Assembly: GCA_900770725.1 (NCBI GenBank)
Contig: CAAGLL010000027.1
Span: 1 to 64,000, forward strand
Reading direction: 5' to 3'
Length of the DNA: 64,000 nt
Source of the DNA: an uncultured Succinivibrio sp.
Lineage (GTDB): Bacteria; Pseudomonadota; Gammaproteobacteria; Enterobacterales; Succinivibrionaceae
The notes beneath the pieces are model-generated. The model saw only the letters and a program-made list of their open reading frames with translations, made no database searches and was not told the DNA's origin. Positions 49,512-57,004 of this stretch are shown here, piece by piece. The translations under genes and the position numbers were made by a program. Every line of letters begins with the position of its first letter. Within the stretch, counting starts at the first letter, position 1.

Positions 49512-51029
49512 ATGTCCGGCATTTCTGACAATCTCTCTCACGTGCACGCCCAGATAGAGCGGGCAGCCTCATCCTCCGGCGCCACGCAGCAGGTCAAGCT
49601 CCTGTGCGTCACCAAGACCAAGCCCGAGGAGATGGTCGAGGAAGCCTACAAGTGCGGCGAGCGCCTGTTCGGCGAGTCCTATGCCGTCGAGGCTTCCGAG
49701 AAGATCGAGCACTTGAGGGAGAAGGGATACAAGGACATAGTCTGGCACTTCATCGGCCCGATCCAGAAGAACAAGACCAGGCTCATCGCCGAGCACTTCG
49801 ACGTGGTAGAGAGCGTCGACCGCCCGATCATCGCCGAGCGCCTCTCCGAGCAGCGCCCCGAAGGCATGAAGCCGCTTGAGGTCATGATCGAGGTGAACAT
49901 CTCGGGAGAGGAACAGAAGTCAGGCTGCGCGCCCAAGGATGTGGCCGATCTTGCAGCGCTCATCGCCTCGAAGAAGAACCTTATCCTCACCGGCCTCATG
50001 GGCGTTGCCAAGGACACTGCGGACAAAGCTGAGATCGACGCCTCGTTCAAGCAGCTGCACGCGATGTTCGACGAGCTCAAAAAGAGCTATTCGTCGCTTT
50101 GCGTCCTCTCCATGGGCATGACCCACGACATGGACATCGCCATCGCCGACGGTTCGACCGAGGTGCGCATCGGCACCGCGATCTTCGGGGCGCGCGAGTA
50201 CGCGCACCAGCGCCTGGACGACTCCAAGAAGATCGCCTTCATCGGCGGCGGCAACATGGCCTCCTGCATCTTCGAGAGCGTCAAGAAGAGCGCCAGCCCC
50301 CGCAACATCACCGTCTCAGGCCCCCACCTTGAGAAGCTCCAGCACTTCAAGGACGAGGGCGCGTCGATCACCTCGGACAACGCCGCGGCCGCCAGCTCGG
50401 CCGGCATCGTGTTCCTAGGCGTCAAGCCGCAGGTGCTCACCTCGGTGCTCGAGGATCTCGCCAAGCGCGGCGTGGACTTCAAGGGCCGCCTCGTGATCTC
50501 GATGGCCGCGGGCTTCTGCCTCTCCTCGCTTGAGCGCCTGACGGGCTCTGACAGGATAGTGCGCATCATGCCCAACACCCCAGCGATGATAGGCCAGGGC
50601 GTCACGGCGCTTTGCTGCGGCAAGGGCGCTACCGAGGATGACGTCAAGCTCGTCAAGAACCTGCTCTCGGGCATGGGCATGACCATCGAGGGCAACGAGA
50701 AGCAGCTTGACGTCATAGGCGCGGTCGCAGGCTGCGGCCCGGCCTTCGTCTACCGCTTCATGGAGGCGCTGGTCGCTGAATCCGTGCGCAACGGCATGGA
50801 CGAGAAGGCAGCGCGCTCGATGGTCGAGCAACTCCTCTCTGGCAGCGCCGCGATGGTCGTGAAGAACCAGGACAAGACCCTATCGCAGCTTCGCGAGGCC
50901 GTGACCTCCAAGGGCGGCACGACCTACGCAGGGCTGTGCAAGATGACCGAAGGGCACTTCGAGGAGATGATGCGCTCCGTCATCGACGCGAGCCTTGCGC
51001 GCACCATCGAGTTTGAGAAGATGTACTGA
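49512..51029 (+). CDS. fusion of PLP homeostasis protein YggS and pyrroline-5-carboxylate reductase ProC
   Basis: One uninterrupted 505-residue frame carries two enzymes usually encoded separately. Residues 1-230 are a YggS/PLPBP protein, with PLP-lysine Lys35 in LCVTKTKP, HFIGPIQKNK (80-88), and STEVRIGTAIFGARE at the end. Residues 240-505 are ProC, with Rossmann motif GGGNMA (245-250), MPNTPAMIGQG, GCGPAFVYRFMEAL and SKGGTTYAGL. The linker is only about nine residues (231-239). The ATG at 49512 fits YggS; a TTG three codons earlier is less likely. yggT follows. Both halves keep their key residues, so both are predicted active. Confidence 0.95.
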   Translation: MSGISDNLSHVHAQIERAASSSGATQQVKLLCVTKTKPEEMVEEAYKCGERLFGESYAVEASEKIEHLREKGYKDIVWHFIGPIQKNKTRLIAEHFDVVESVDRPIIAERLSEQRPEGMKPLEVMIEVNISGEEQKSGCAPKDVADLAALIASKKNLILTGLMGVAKDTADKAEIDASFKQLHAMFDELKKSYSSLCVLSMGMTHDMDIAIADGSTEVRIGTAIFGAREYAHQRLDDSKKIAFIGGGNMASCIFESVKKSASPRNITVSGPHLEKLQHFKDEGASITSDNAAAASSAGIVFLGVKPQVLTSVLEDLAKRGVDFKGRLVISMAAGFCLSSLERLTGSDRIVRIMPNTPAMIGQGVTALCCGKGATEDDVKLVKNLLSGMGMTIEGNEKQLDVIGAVAGCGPAFVYRFMEALVAESVRNGMDEKAARSMVEQLLSGSAAMVVKNQDKTLSQLREAVTSKGGTTYAGLCKMTEGHFEEMMRSVIDASLARTIEFEKMY

Positions 51030-51064
51030 CGGCGCCCTGGCGCCCATAACGGAAGGACGTTTAC

Positions 51065-51607
51065 ATGAACCTTGTGCTACTCATTGGCGAGGCTGTGGTG
51101 ATCCTCTTCGAGCTGCGCTCGATGATGCAGTCGTCGCCTGCCGACTACTACCACCCCTTCGTCCAGGCGATTGCGCGCATCACGCAGCCGGTCATCGGGA
51201 TCATGCCCTTCCGCCAGTCCCACCTGCGCGGGTTCTTCTACGCAGGTGCGCTCGTGGCGCTGATCTTCGCGCTGGTGTTCTGGGCGGTGATGCTGGCCGT
51301 CATGAACGGCGGGCTTGCCGGAAGCATTGCGTTCATACCCGTGCTCGCCGTGATCATGTGCGTAAAGTGCTTCGGCTACCTCTTCTTAGGGCTGCTGCTA
51401 GTTGAGGCCATCACCTCCTGGCTGCCCTCGACGAGGAGCGTGAGCTACCTGTGCGCCCAGATCACCTCGCCCATGGTCTCGCCCATCCAGAAGATCATCC
51501 CGCCCATCGGCATGATAGACATCTCGCTGATGCTCATCATGATCGCCCTCTTCGCCATGAACGGCCTGATGGCGAGGCTGCTCGGCGCGCTCTGGCTCAT
51601 CTTCTAG
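51065..51607 (+). CDS. yggT: YggT-family membrane protein
   Basis: YggT is an inner membrane protein of uncertain role, tied to osmotic or ion stress and to septum-associated functions in other bacteria. The 180 residues have two YGGT repeats (DYYHPFVQAIARITQPVI near the N terminus and AQITSPMVSPIQKIIPPIGMIDIS) and about four hydrophobic helices. It lies 35 bases after the yggS-proC fusion in the conserved yggS-proC-yggT order. Confidence 0.93.
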   Translation: MNLVLLIGEAVVILFELRSMMQSSPADYYHPFVQAIARITQPVIGIMPFRQSHLRGFFYAGALVALIFALVFWAVMLAVMNGGLAGSIAFIPVLAVIMCVKCFGYLFLGLLLVEAITSWLPSTRSVSYLCAQITSPMVSPIQKIIPPIGMIDISLMLIMIALFAMNGLMARLLGALWLIF

Positions 51608-51630
51608 CCCAAGGCCAGGATGGCAGGCAG

Positions 51631-51705
51631 AGGCCCCGCATCCGCGGGGCCTCGCTGTATTCTGAGCATGGATTCAAGAAAGCAAGGGGCGCCAATCGGC
51701 GCCCC
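51631..51705. terminator. two hairpins between convergent yggT and parC
   Basis: AGGCCCCGC/GCGGGGCCT (51631-51652) follows yggT. GGGGCGCC/GGCGCCCC (51686-51705) lies 27 bases beyond the parC stop on the minus strand. Neither has a long U-tract, but their stability and location support termination for yggT and parC respectively. Confidence 0.6.
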
Positions 51706-51731
51706 GTTCATGCCCTGTGCACGGGCCTTGC

Positions 51732-54065
51732 TTACTCGAGCTTGAAGTCCATCAGGCCGTCGTCGCCAGGCTCCTCCTGCTCGGACTGCTCCTCCTTCTC
51801 AGGAGGGATCAGCTCGATGGAGTCGACCTTCTGGTAGCCGCGGGGCAGCACCTCGCCTGCCCTCGTCCTCGAGGAGACCTTCTCCTCAAGCATCTTCGGG
51901 GTGAGGCGGAGGATCTTCTTGCCCGCGTGCAGCACGGCGGTCCAGCCCTCTGGCACTGGAGCTACGGCCGCAATGCCGTCGGCCCCGACCTCCAGGCGCG
52001 CGCTCGGGATGTTCATGAGCTTGTTGCCGCGCCCAGAGGAGAGCTCCGGAAGCTCGGAGGCGCGGTAGATCAGGATCCTGCCCTGGCGGCTCACCGCCAC
52101 GATGATGTCCTGCTTGGCGTCATGCACCGCAAGCGGCGTGAAGATCTTCACCGGAGCGTCAGCCTTCACCAGCACCTTGCCCGCCTTCATGCGGGTGAGC
52201 AGCGCCGAGGCCGTGGCGATGAAGCCGTAGCCGCCTTCCGTAGCCACGAGGTAGTTCGCGCCCTCCTTGGGGATGAGCACGCACAGCACCTTGTCCTCGG
52301 GGGCGATGGAGACCTTGGAGGACAGCGGCTCGCCCTGGCCGCGGGCAGAGGGCAGGTCCCTGACGTCCACGTTGTAGACGCGCCCGAGCGCAGTGATGAA
52401 GGCCGCAGTGTCCGAGGTCATGCCCGAGGCCTTGCAAAGGAAGGCGTCGCCGGTGCGGTAGGCGATGCCCTCGGCTGCGAAGTCGGCGCTCGAGGCTGCG
52501 CGGATCCAGCCCATCTTGGAGAGTATGACCGTGGCCGGGGTAGCCGGGAGCAGATCGGCCTCGTTGACCGCCGCGGCGCTCTCGTGCGCGGCCAGCGGGC
52601 TGATGCGGTCGTCTCCGTAGAGCTTGGCGTCCTCGGTGATCTCGCGCTTGATGAGGGTGCGGATGCGCGCGTCTGAGCCCAGCAGCGTCTCCAGGCGCTT
52701 CTTCTCGGCCTCGAGCTTGTCCTTCTCGGCGCGGATCTTCATCTCCTCGAGGCGGGCCAGCTGCCTGAGCCTGGTGTCGAGGATGTAGTCGGCCTGGACC
52801 TCGTCGAGGCCGAACTTCGCCATGAGCTCCTTCTTGGGCTCGTCCGAGGTCCTGATGATCCTGATGACCTCGTCGAGGTTCAGGTAGGCGATCATGAGGC
52901 CGTCGAGCAGGTGCAGGCGATCGTTGACCTCGCCTAAGCGGTGCTCGAGGCGGCGCCTCACGGTCTGCGTGCGGAACGCGAGCCACTCAGTGAGGATCTC
53001 CTTGAGATCGCGCACCTTGGGGGCGCCATCGAGGCCCAGGATGTTGAGGTTCACGCGGTAGGTGTTCTCAAGCGAGGTCATGGCGTAGAGGTACTCCATG
53101 AGATCCTTGACGTCGGTGCGGCGCGAGCGCGGGACGATGACGATCCTGCACGGATCGTTGTGGTCGGAAGCGTTCACGATGTCCGAGACCATCGGAAGCT
53201 TCTTCTTGGCCATGAGATCGGCGATCTCCTTCTCGATCTGCCCGCCTGAGACCTGGTAGGGCAGCGCCTTGATCACGATCCCGTCGCTCTCGACCTTGTA
53301 GGTCGCGCGCATCCTGACGCTGCCGCGCCCGGTGGTGTAGATCTTGAGGAGCTCGCTGCGGTCGGAGGTGATCTCAGCCTTGGTCGGGTAATCCGGGCCC
53401 TTGACGTAGTCCATGAGCTCCTCGATGGTCGCATCGGGGTGCTCGATTAAGTGGATCACGGCAGAGGCGACCTCGCGCAGGTTGTGCGGGGGGATGTCGG
53501 TGGCCATGCCCACGGCGATGCCGGTGGTGCCGTTGAGCAGGATGTTCGGCAGCCTTGCGGGCAGGTACTTGGGCTCGTCCACGGTGCCGTCGAAATTGGG
53601 CACCCACTCGACGCAGCCGGTGTTGAGTTCGGAGAGCAGCACGTTGGAGTACGGGGCCAGACGCGCCTCGGTGTAGCGCATCGCGGCGAAGGACTTGGGA
53701 TCCTCAACGTCGCCCCAGTTGCCCTGCCCCTCGATGAGCGGATAGCGGTAGCTGAAGGGCTGGGCCATCAGCACCATCGCCTCGTAGCAGGCAGAGTCGC
53801 CGTGCGGGTGGTACTTGCCCAGCACCTCGCCGACGGTCCTGGCCGACTTGACGTGCTTGGCCTTGGGGCCGATGCCCAGCTTGGCCATCGCGTAGATGAT
53901 GCGGCGCTGCACCGGCTTCATGCCGTCGGCGATCGACGGCAGCGCGCGGTCGCGGATCACGTTCATCGAATAGTTGAGGTAGGCGTCCTCGGCGAACTTC
54001 TGCAGCGCCAGGTGCTCGACGCCGTCGAGGCTCAGATCCTTTCCGTTGTTCTCGTTCTCGGCCAT
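51732..54065 (-). CDS. parC: DNA topoisomerase IV subunit A
   Basis: ParC with ParE decatenates replicated chromosomes. The ATG at 54065 gives 777 residues. The catalytic Tyr131 lies in AAMRYTEAR, and the quinolone-resistance region reads HPHGDSACYE with Ser91 and Glu95 equivalent to unaltered E. coli Ser80 and Glu84. Its similarity is to ParC (YLNYSMNVIRDRALP) rather than GyrA. Two earlier in-frame ATG codons (54077, 54113) are poorer matches. parE is not adjacent. Confidence 0.95.
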   Translation of the reverse strand: MAENENNGKDLSLDGVEHLALQKFAEDAYLNYSMNVIRDRALPSIADGMKPVQRRIIYAMAKLGIGPKAKHVKSARTVGEVLGKYHPHGDSACYEAMVLMAQPFSYRYPLIEGQGNWGDVEDPKSFAAMRYTEARLAPYSNVLLSELNTGCVEWVPNFDGTVDEPKYLPARLPNILLNGTTGIAVGMATDIPPHNLREVASAVIHLIEHPDATIEELMDYVKGPDYPTKAEITSDRSELLKIYTTGRGSVRMRATYKVESDGIVIKALPYQVSGGQIEKEIADLMAKKKLPMVSDIVNASDHNDPCRIVIVPRSRRTDVKDLMEYLYAMTSLENTYRVNLNILGLDGAPKVRDLKEILTEWLAFRTQTVRRRLEHRLGEVNDRLHLLDGLMIAYLNLDEVIRIIRTSDEPKKELMAKFGLDEVQADYILDTRLRQLARLEEMKIRAEKDKLEAEKKRLETLLGSDARIRTLIKREITEDAKLYGDDRISPLAAHESAAAVNEADLLPATPATVILSKMGWIRAASSADFAAEGIAYRTGDAFLCKASGMTSDTAAFITALGRVYNVDVRDLPSARGQGEPLSSKVSIAPEDKVLCVLIPKEGANYLVATEGGYGFIATASALLTRMKAGKVLVKADAPVKIFTPLAVHDAKQDIIVAVSRQGRILIYRASELPELSSGRGNKLMNIPSARLEVGADGIAAVAPVPEGWTAVLHAGKKILRLTPKMLEEKVSSRTRAGEVLPRGYQKVDSIELIPPEKEEQSEQEEPGDDGLMDFKLE

Positions 54066-54329
54066 TCTCTGTCCCATTGCATGTGCGGCGGGAGATCCGC
54101 CGCGGGGCGCCATGCGCCCCCGGATTGCGCCTCAAGTAGCAGATGCGCATCAAATCAGGATTTCCGGGGGACGCGGCGCGGATACAACATTATAATGTCT
54201 GTGCGATTTGCCTGCTCCCGCAGGCAGGCGCTGCAGCATCACCGCCTTCTTGGCGGACTATAAAAAGGCGGACCACCGCCAAGACATATTGATCCTGTTT
54301 TCAGCAAGAGCACATTCAGGAGTGACGTT

Positions 54330-54956
54330 GTGAAACGCTTAGCTTTCGGCCTTGTTTTTGCCGCCCTGATTTCGGGCACGGCCGCCGCAAGTACATTCAA
54401 GCCCATCCCCCTCGACCTCAAGTCCGCCGCAGTGAGCAGCGAGGTTCCCTACGACGAGGAGTTCGACTACACCAAGCTCGGGCGCATCAGCGATCTGCCG
54501 CTTATGGCCTCGGGTTCATCAGAGAGGAAGGGGATTGTCGACAAGGTGGTGGTCAACAAGCGCAACCACCAGATGTTCCTGATGTTCAAGGACAAGGTGA
54601 TCAAGAAGTTCTGGATCGCCCTTTCAGACCACCCGGTGGGCAAGAAGCAGTTCGAGGGCGACCGCAGGACGCCTGAAGGCACCTACACCCTCGATTACAT
54701 CAAGAACAACTCGAACTACTACAAGGCGTTCCACATCTCCTACCCCAATGCCAATGACATCGCCAACGCCCGCGCCCACGGGGCGCGCCCAGGCGGGATG
54801 ATCATGGTCCACGGGCAGCCGGCCTCGGGCGGCAAGTACCAGGAGACTGTCCAGCGCACCGACTGGACCAACGGCTGCATCGCCCTGCTCAACCCCGATC
54901 TCGACCAGTTCATCTCGATGGTCGACGTCGGCACCCCGATCGTCATCAATCCTTGA
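54330..54956 (+). CDS. periplasmic L,D-transpeptidase (YkuD family)
   Basis: L,D-transpeptidases make 3-3 crosslinks in peptidoglycan or attach proteins to it. The 208 residues start at GTG with AGGAG seven bases upstream. A signal peptide (LAFGLVFAALISGTAAA) is followed by a YkuD domain (about 70-208) with DRRTPEGTY, His161 in MVHG and the catalytic Cys183 in TDWTNGC. Which reaction it performs cannot be told from sequence. It is divergent from parC, and a palindromic ACATTATAATGT near 54188-54199 lies in the shared gap and could serve either direction. Confidence 0.9.
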   Translation: MKRLAFGLVFAALISGTAAASTFKPIPLDLKSAAVSSEVPYDEEFDYTKLGRISDLPLMASGSSERKGIVDKVVVNKRNHQMFLMFKDKVIKKFWIALSDHPVGKKQFEGDRRTPEGTYTLDYIKNNSNYYKAFHISYPNANDIANARAHGARPGGMIMVHGQPASGGKYQETVQRTDWTNGCIALLNPDLDQFISMVDVGTPIVINP

Positions 54957-54987
54957 CGGCCTGAAGGCGCGGCACGCCGCTCCCCAG

Positions 54988-55012
54988 CCCGCCTGGGAGA
55001 TGGCGGGTTTTC
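54988..55012 (+). terminator. terminator of the L,D-transpeptidase gene
   Basis: CCCGCC (54988-54993) pairs with GGCGGG (55002-55007) and is followed by TTTTCTC on the plus strand, about 30 bases after the stop codon. Confidence 0.7.
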
Positions 55013-55372
55013 TCAGATCTCAAACCACTTGTCGGTGTCGGGGAACCACACCACGGTGCCCAGGTTGTCGAGCATCCCCTCCTCGGTGATGTAGACGTCC
55101 GCCAGGTGCACGCGGTCGCCGGTCTTCTGATCGTTCACGTAGAAGCCGATGCATGCCGCATCGCCCTCGCCTATGTCCTCTGGGTCGAGCTCGACCATCG
55201 CCGCGTCGATTTCGCACTCGATCTCGGCGCCTGACGAGGTGAGTTCGCGCAGCTTCTCATAGCCCTTGGGATCGTTGGCGCTCAGGCTCTCCTCGGCGCT
55301 GTACTTGTAGAGCTTGAGCGCATAGTCCACCATCTGCCCCGCCTGCTCGTCGGTAAGCTTGTCAACGTTCAT
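55013..55372 (-). CDS. small acidic protein of unknown function
   Basis: The ATG at 55372 is preceded by AGGAGG and gives 119 residues; a longer frame has a weaker start. The protein is strongly acidic, with a helical N-terminal half (LTDEQAGQMVDYALKLYKY) and a beta-rich C-terminal half (GFYVNDQ, VHLADVYITEEG, GTVVWFPDTDKWFEI). There is no signal peptide, membrane segment or known motif. I do not recognise a family. It sits between the transpeptidase and the alpha operon and ends against the transpeptidase terminator. Confidence 0.75.
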   Translation of the reverse strand: MNVDKLTDEQAGQMVDYALKLYKYSAEESLSANDPKGYEKLRELTSSGAEIECEIDAAMVELDPEDIGEGDAACIGFYVNDQKTGDRVHLADVYITEEGMLDNLGTVVWFPDTDKWFEI

Positions 55373-55415
55373 CCCCTGGCCTCCTGCCTGTCCTGAACCT
55401 GCGTCCATGATAGCG

Positions 55416-55444
55416 AAAAAAAGGGATGCCATGCGGCATCCCTT
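55416..55444 (-). terminator. terminator of the alpha operon
   Basis: On the minus strand AAGGGATGCC and GGCATCCCTT (plus-strand 55435-55444 and 55421-55430) form a 10-bp stem around a 4-base loop, followed by a run of U. It lies about 20 bases after the stop codon of the distal rpoA paralogue and so places that gene inside the alpha operon. Confidence 0.88.
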
Positions 55445-55465
55445 CTTTCCCCCTTGGAGAGAGGA

Positions 55466-56461
55466 TCAGTGGCCCGACGAAACGTCGAGATCCGCAGGCG
55501 GCCAGTTCTCCAGGCGCATGCCCAGGGAAAGCCCGCGCTCTGCGAGGACGTCCTTGATCTCGGTGAGCGACTTCTTGCCGAGGTTCGGGGTCTTGAGCAG
55601 CTCGACCTCGGTCTTCTGGACCAGATCGCCGATATACTTGATCCCTTCGGTCTTCAGGCAGTTCGCCGAACGGACGGTGAGCTCCAGATCCTCGACTGGG
55701 CAGATGAGCTTCGGGTCGATGAGCGGGCGGAGCGAGACGTCCTCTGCAGGAGCGACGCTGTTGCGGATGTCGAAGAAGGTGTTCAGCTGATCGGCGAAGA
55801 TGGTCGCCGCGATGCTGACCGCGTTCTTCGGATCGATGGTGCCGTTGGTCTCGATGTTGAGGATCAGGCGCTCCTTGCCGTCGGAGATCGGCTCCTCGTG
55901 CACGGCGACGTTGAGCACCGGGCAGTAGGAGGGATCGATGAGCAGGCGGCCGATGAAGCGCTCGTCGGCATTCTCGGTCGAAGGGTGGGCGACCACCGGG
56001 CAGTACCCGCGGCCCCTGGAGACATGCATGTGCATCTTGAGCTCGGTCTTCTCATCGGTCAGGTGGCAGATGACGAGATCGGGGTTCTTGATGGACACGC
56101 CGCCCGGGCAGATGATGTCGCCGGCGGTGACGGTGCCGATGCCGGACTTGTTGATCTCAAGCACCGGATCGTCGTGGAGCAGCCCTTCGACGGCTACCGC
56201 GACTTCCTTGAGGTTTAATAGAACAAGAAGAATGTCTTCCTGGATGCCTTCAACTGCACTGTACTCGTGGACCACGCCGTCAATCTCGACCGATGAAATC
56301 GCATAGCCGGGGATCGAGGAAAGCATGATGCGGCGGAGCGCCGTCCCGACAATGTGGGCGTACTCGCGCTCGAAGGGCTCAAGGACGACCCTGTAGCTGT
56401 TCTCAGCCACAGTCTGGACTTCCTTGATGTTCGGCTTTAAAGAATCGATATTCTGATCCAA
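55466..56461 (-). CDS. rpoA2: RNA polymerase alpha subunit, distal paralogue (beta-contacting type)
   Basis: This is a second alpha subunit gene downstream of rplQ. From a TTG at 56461 with GAGGGT six bases upstream it has 331 residues (329 in E. coli); a GTG at 56494 would fall next to a hairpin. The N-terminal domain keeps the beta-binding and dimer-core segments: ALRRIMLSS (41-49, Arg43/Arg44 equal E. coli 44/45), VHEYSAVEGIQEDIL, NKSGIG and SRGRGY. After CPV (180-182) the block that in E. coli contacts beta' is four residues shorter and unlike the family. The C-terminal domain keeps TVRSANCL with the DNA-contacting Arg and LLKTPNLGKKSL. Confidence 0.93.
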   Translation of the reverse strand: MDQNIDSLKPNIKEVQTVAENSYRVVLEPFEREYAHIVGTALRRIMLSSIPGYAISSVEIDGVVHEYSAVEGIQEDILLVLLNLKEVAVAVEGLLHDDPVLEINKSGIGTVTAGDIICPGGVSIKNPDLVICHLTDEKTELKMHMHVSRGRGYCPVVAHPSTENADERFIGRLLIDPSYCPVLNVAVHEEPISDGKERLILNIETNGTIDPKNAVSIAATIFADQLNTFFDIRNSVAPAEDVSLRPLIDPKLICPVEDLELTVRSANCLKTEGIKYIGDLVQKTEVELLKTPNLGKKSLTEIKDVLAERGLSLGMRLENWPPADLDVSSGH

Positions 56462-56504
56462 GGTTTGACCCTCGTCTTGACAGTTGATTAGCACAAACCG
56501 GACA

Positions 56505-56528
56505 CGGGCGCGGGTTGCCCCGCGCCCG
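56505..56528. other. stable hairpin between rplQ and rpoA2
   Basis: CGGGCGCGGG (56505-56514) and CCCGCGCCCG (56519-56528) form a perfect 10-bp stem with a 4-base loop, without a U-tract. It lies just after the rplQ stop and upstream of the likely rpoA2 start. It could stabilise the upstream mRNA or reduce expression of the last gene. Confidence 0.6.
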
Positions 56529-56533
56529 GAGTG

Positions 56534-56965
56534 TTACTTGGCCTCAGCTTCAGCAGCAGGGGCTTCGGTCTTCTCAGCCTTGTCAGCCTTGGCAGGCTCG
56601 GCCTTGGCCGGACGGTCCACCAGCATGATGTAGCACACAGGGGCCTGATCGCCAGGGCGGCGGCCCGCCTTGAGGATGCGGGTGTACCCGCCAGGGCGGT
56701 TCGCGGAGAGCTTGCCGATGACGGTGAACAGCTTGTTCACGACAGCATCGTCACGCAGGCGGGCGAAGGCGAGGCGGCGGTTGGCCACGGTGTCGACCTT
56801 GGCGAGGGTGATCAGGCGCTCGGCGAAGCCGCGCAGCGACTTGGCCTTGGGAACGGTGGTCTTGATCACTTCGTAGGTAAAGAGCGCATTGGCAAGGTTG
56901 CGGTACAGGGCCGCGCGATGAGCGGCGGTGCGGCCGAGGTGGCGGCCGGCTAAACGATGACGCAT
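56534..56965 (-). CDS. rplQ: 50S ribosomal protein L17
   Basis: L17 is a 50S protein. The 143 residues start MRHRLAGRHLGRTAAHR, with the family core FAERLITLAKVDTVANRRLAFARLRDD. A C-terminal extension of about 20 residues is Lys/Ala/Glu-rich (E. coli L17 is 127 residues). It is located between the two rpoA paralogues in the alpha operon. Confidence 0.97.
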   Translation of the reverse strand: MRHRLAGRHLGRTAAHRAALYRNLANALFTYEVIKTTVPKAKSLRGFAERLITLAKVDTVANRRLAFARLRDDAVVNKLFTVIGKLSANRPGGYTRILKAGRRPGDQAPVCYIMLVDRPAKAEPAKADKAEKTEAPAAEAEAK

Positions 56966-57004
56966 TTCCTAATTCCTTTTATAACAATTCGTTCAAACAA
57001 TCGG

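Noticed and set aside
49503..51029. YggS-ProC fusion as an artefact of a missing stop
   Set aside because: There is no leftover ribosome site or start codon of good quality at the junction, and the domains join cleanly. A base error remains possible only if a stop was lost, so I kept the fusion with a check.
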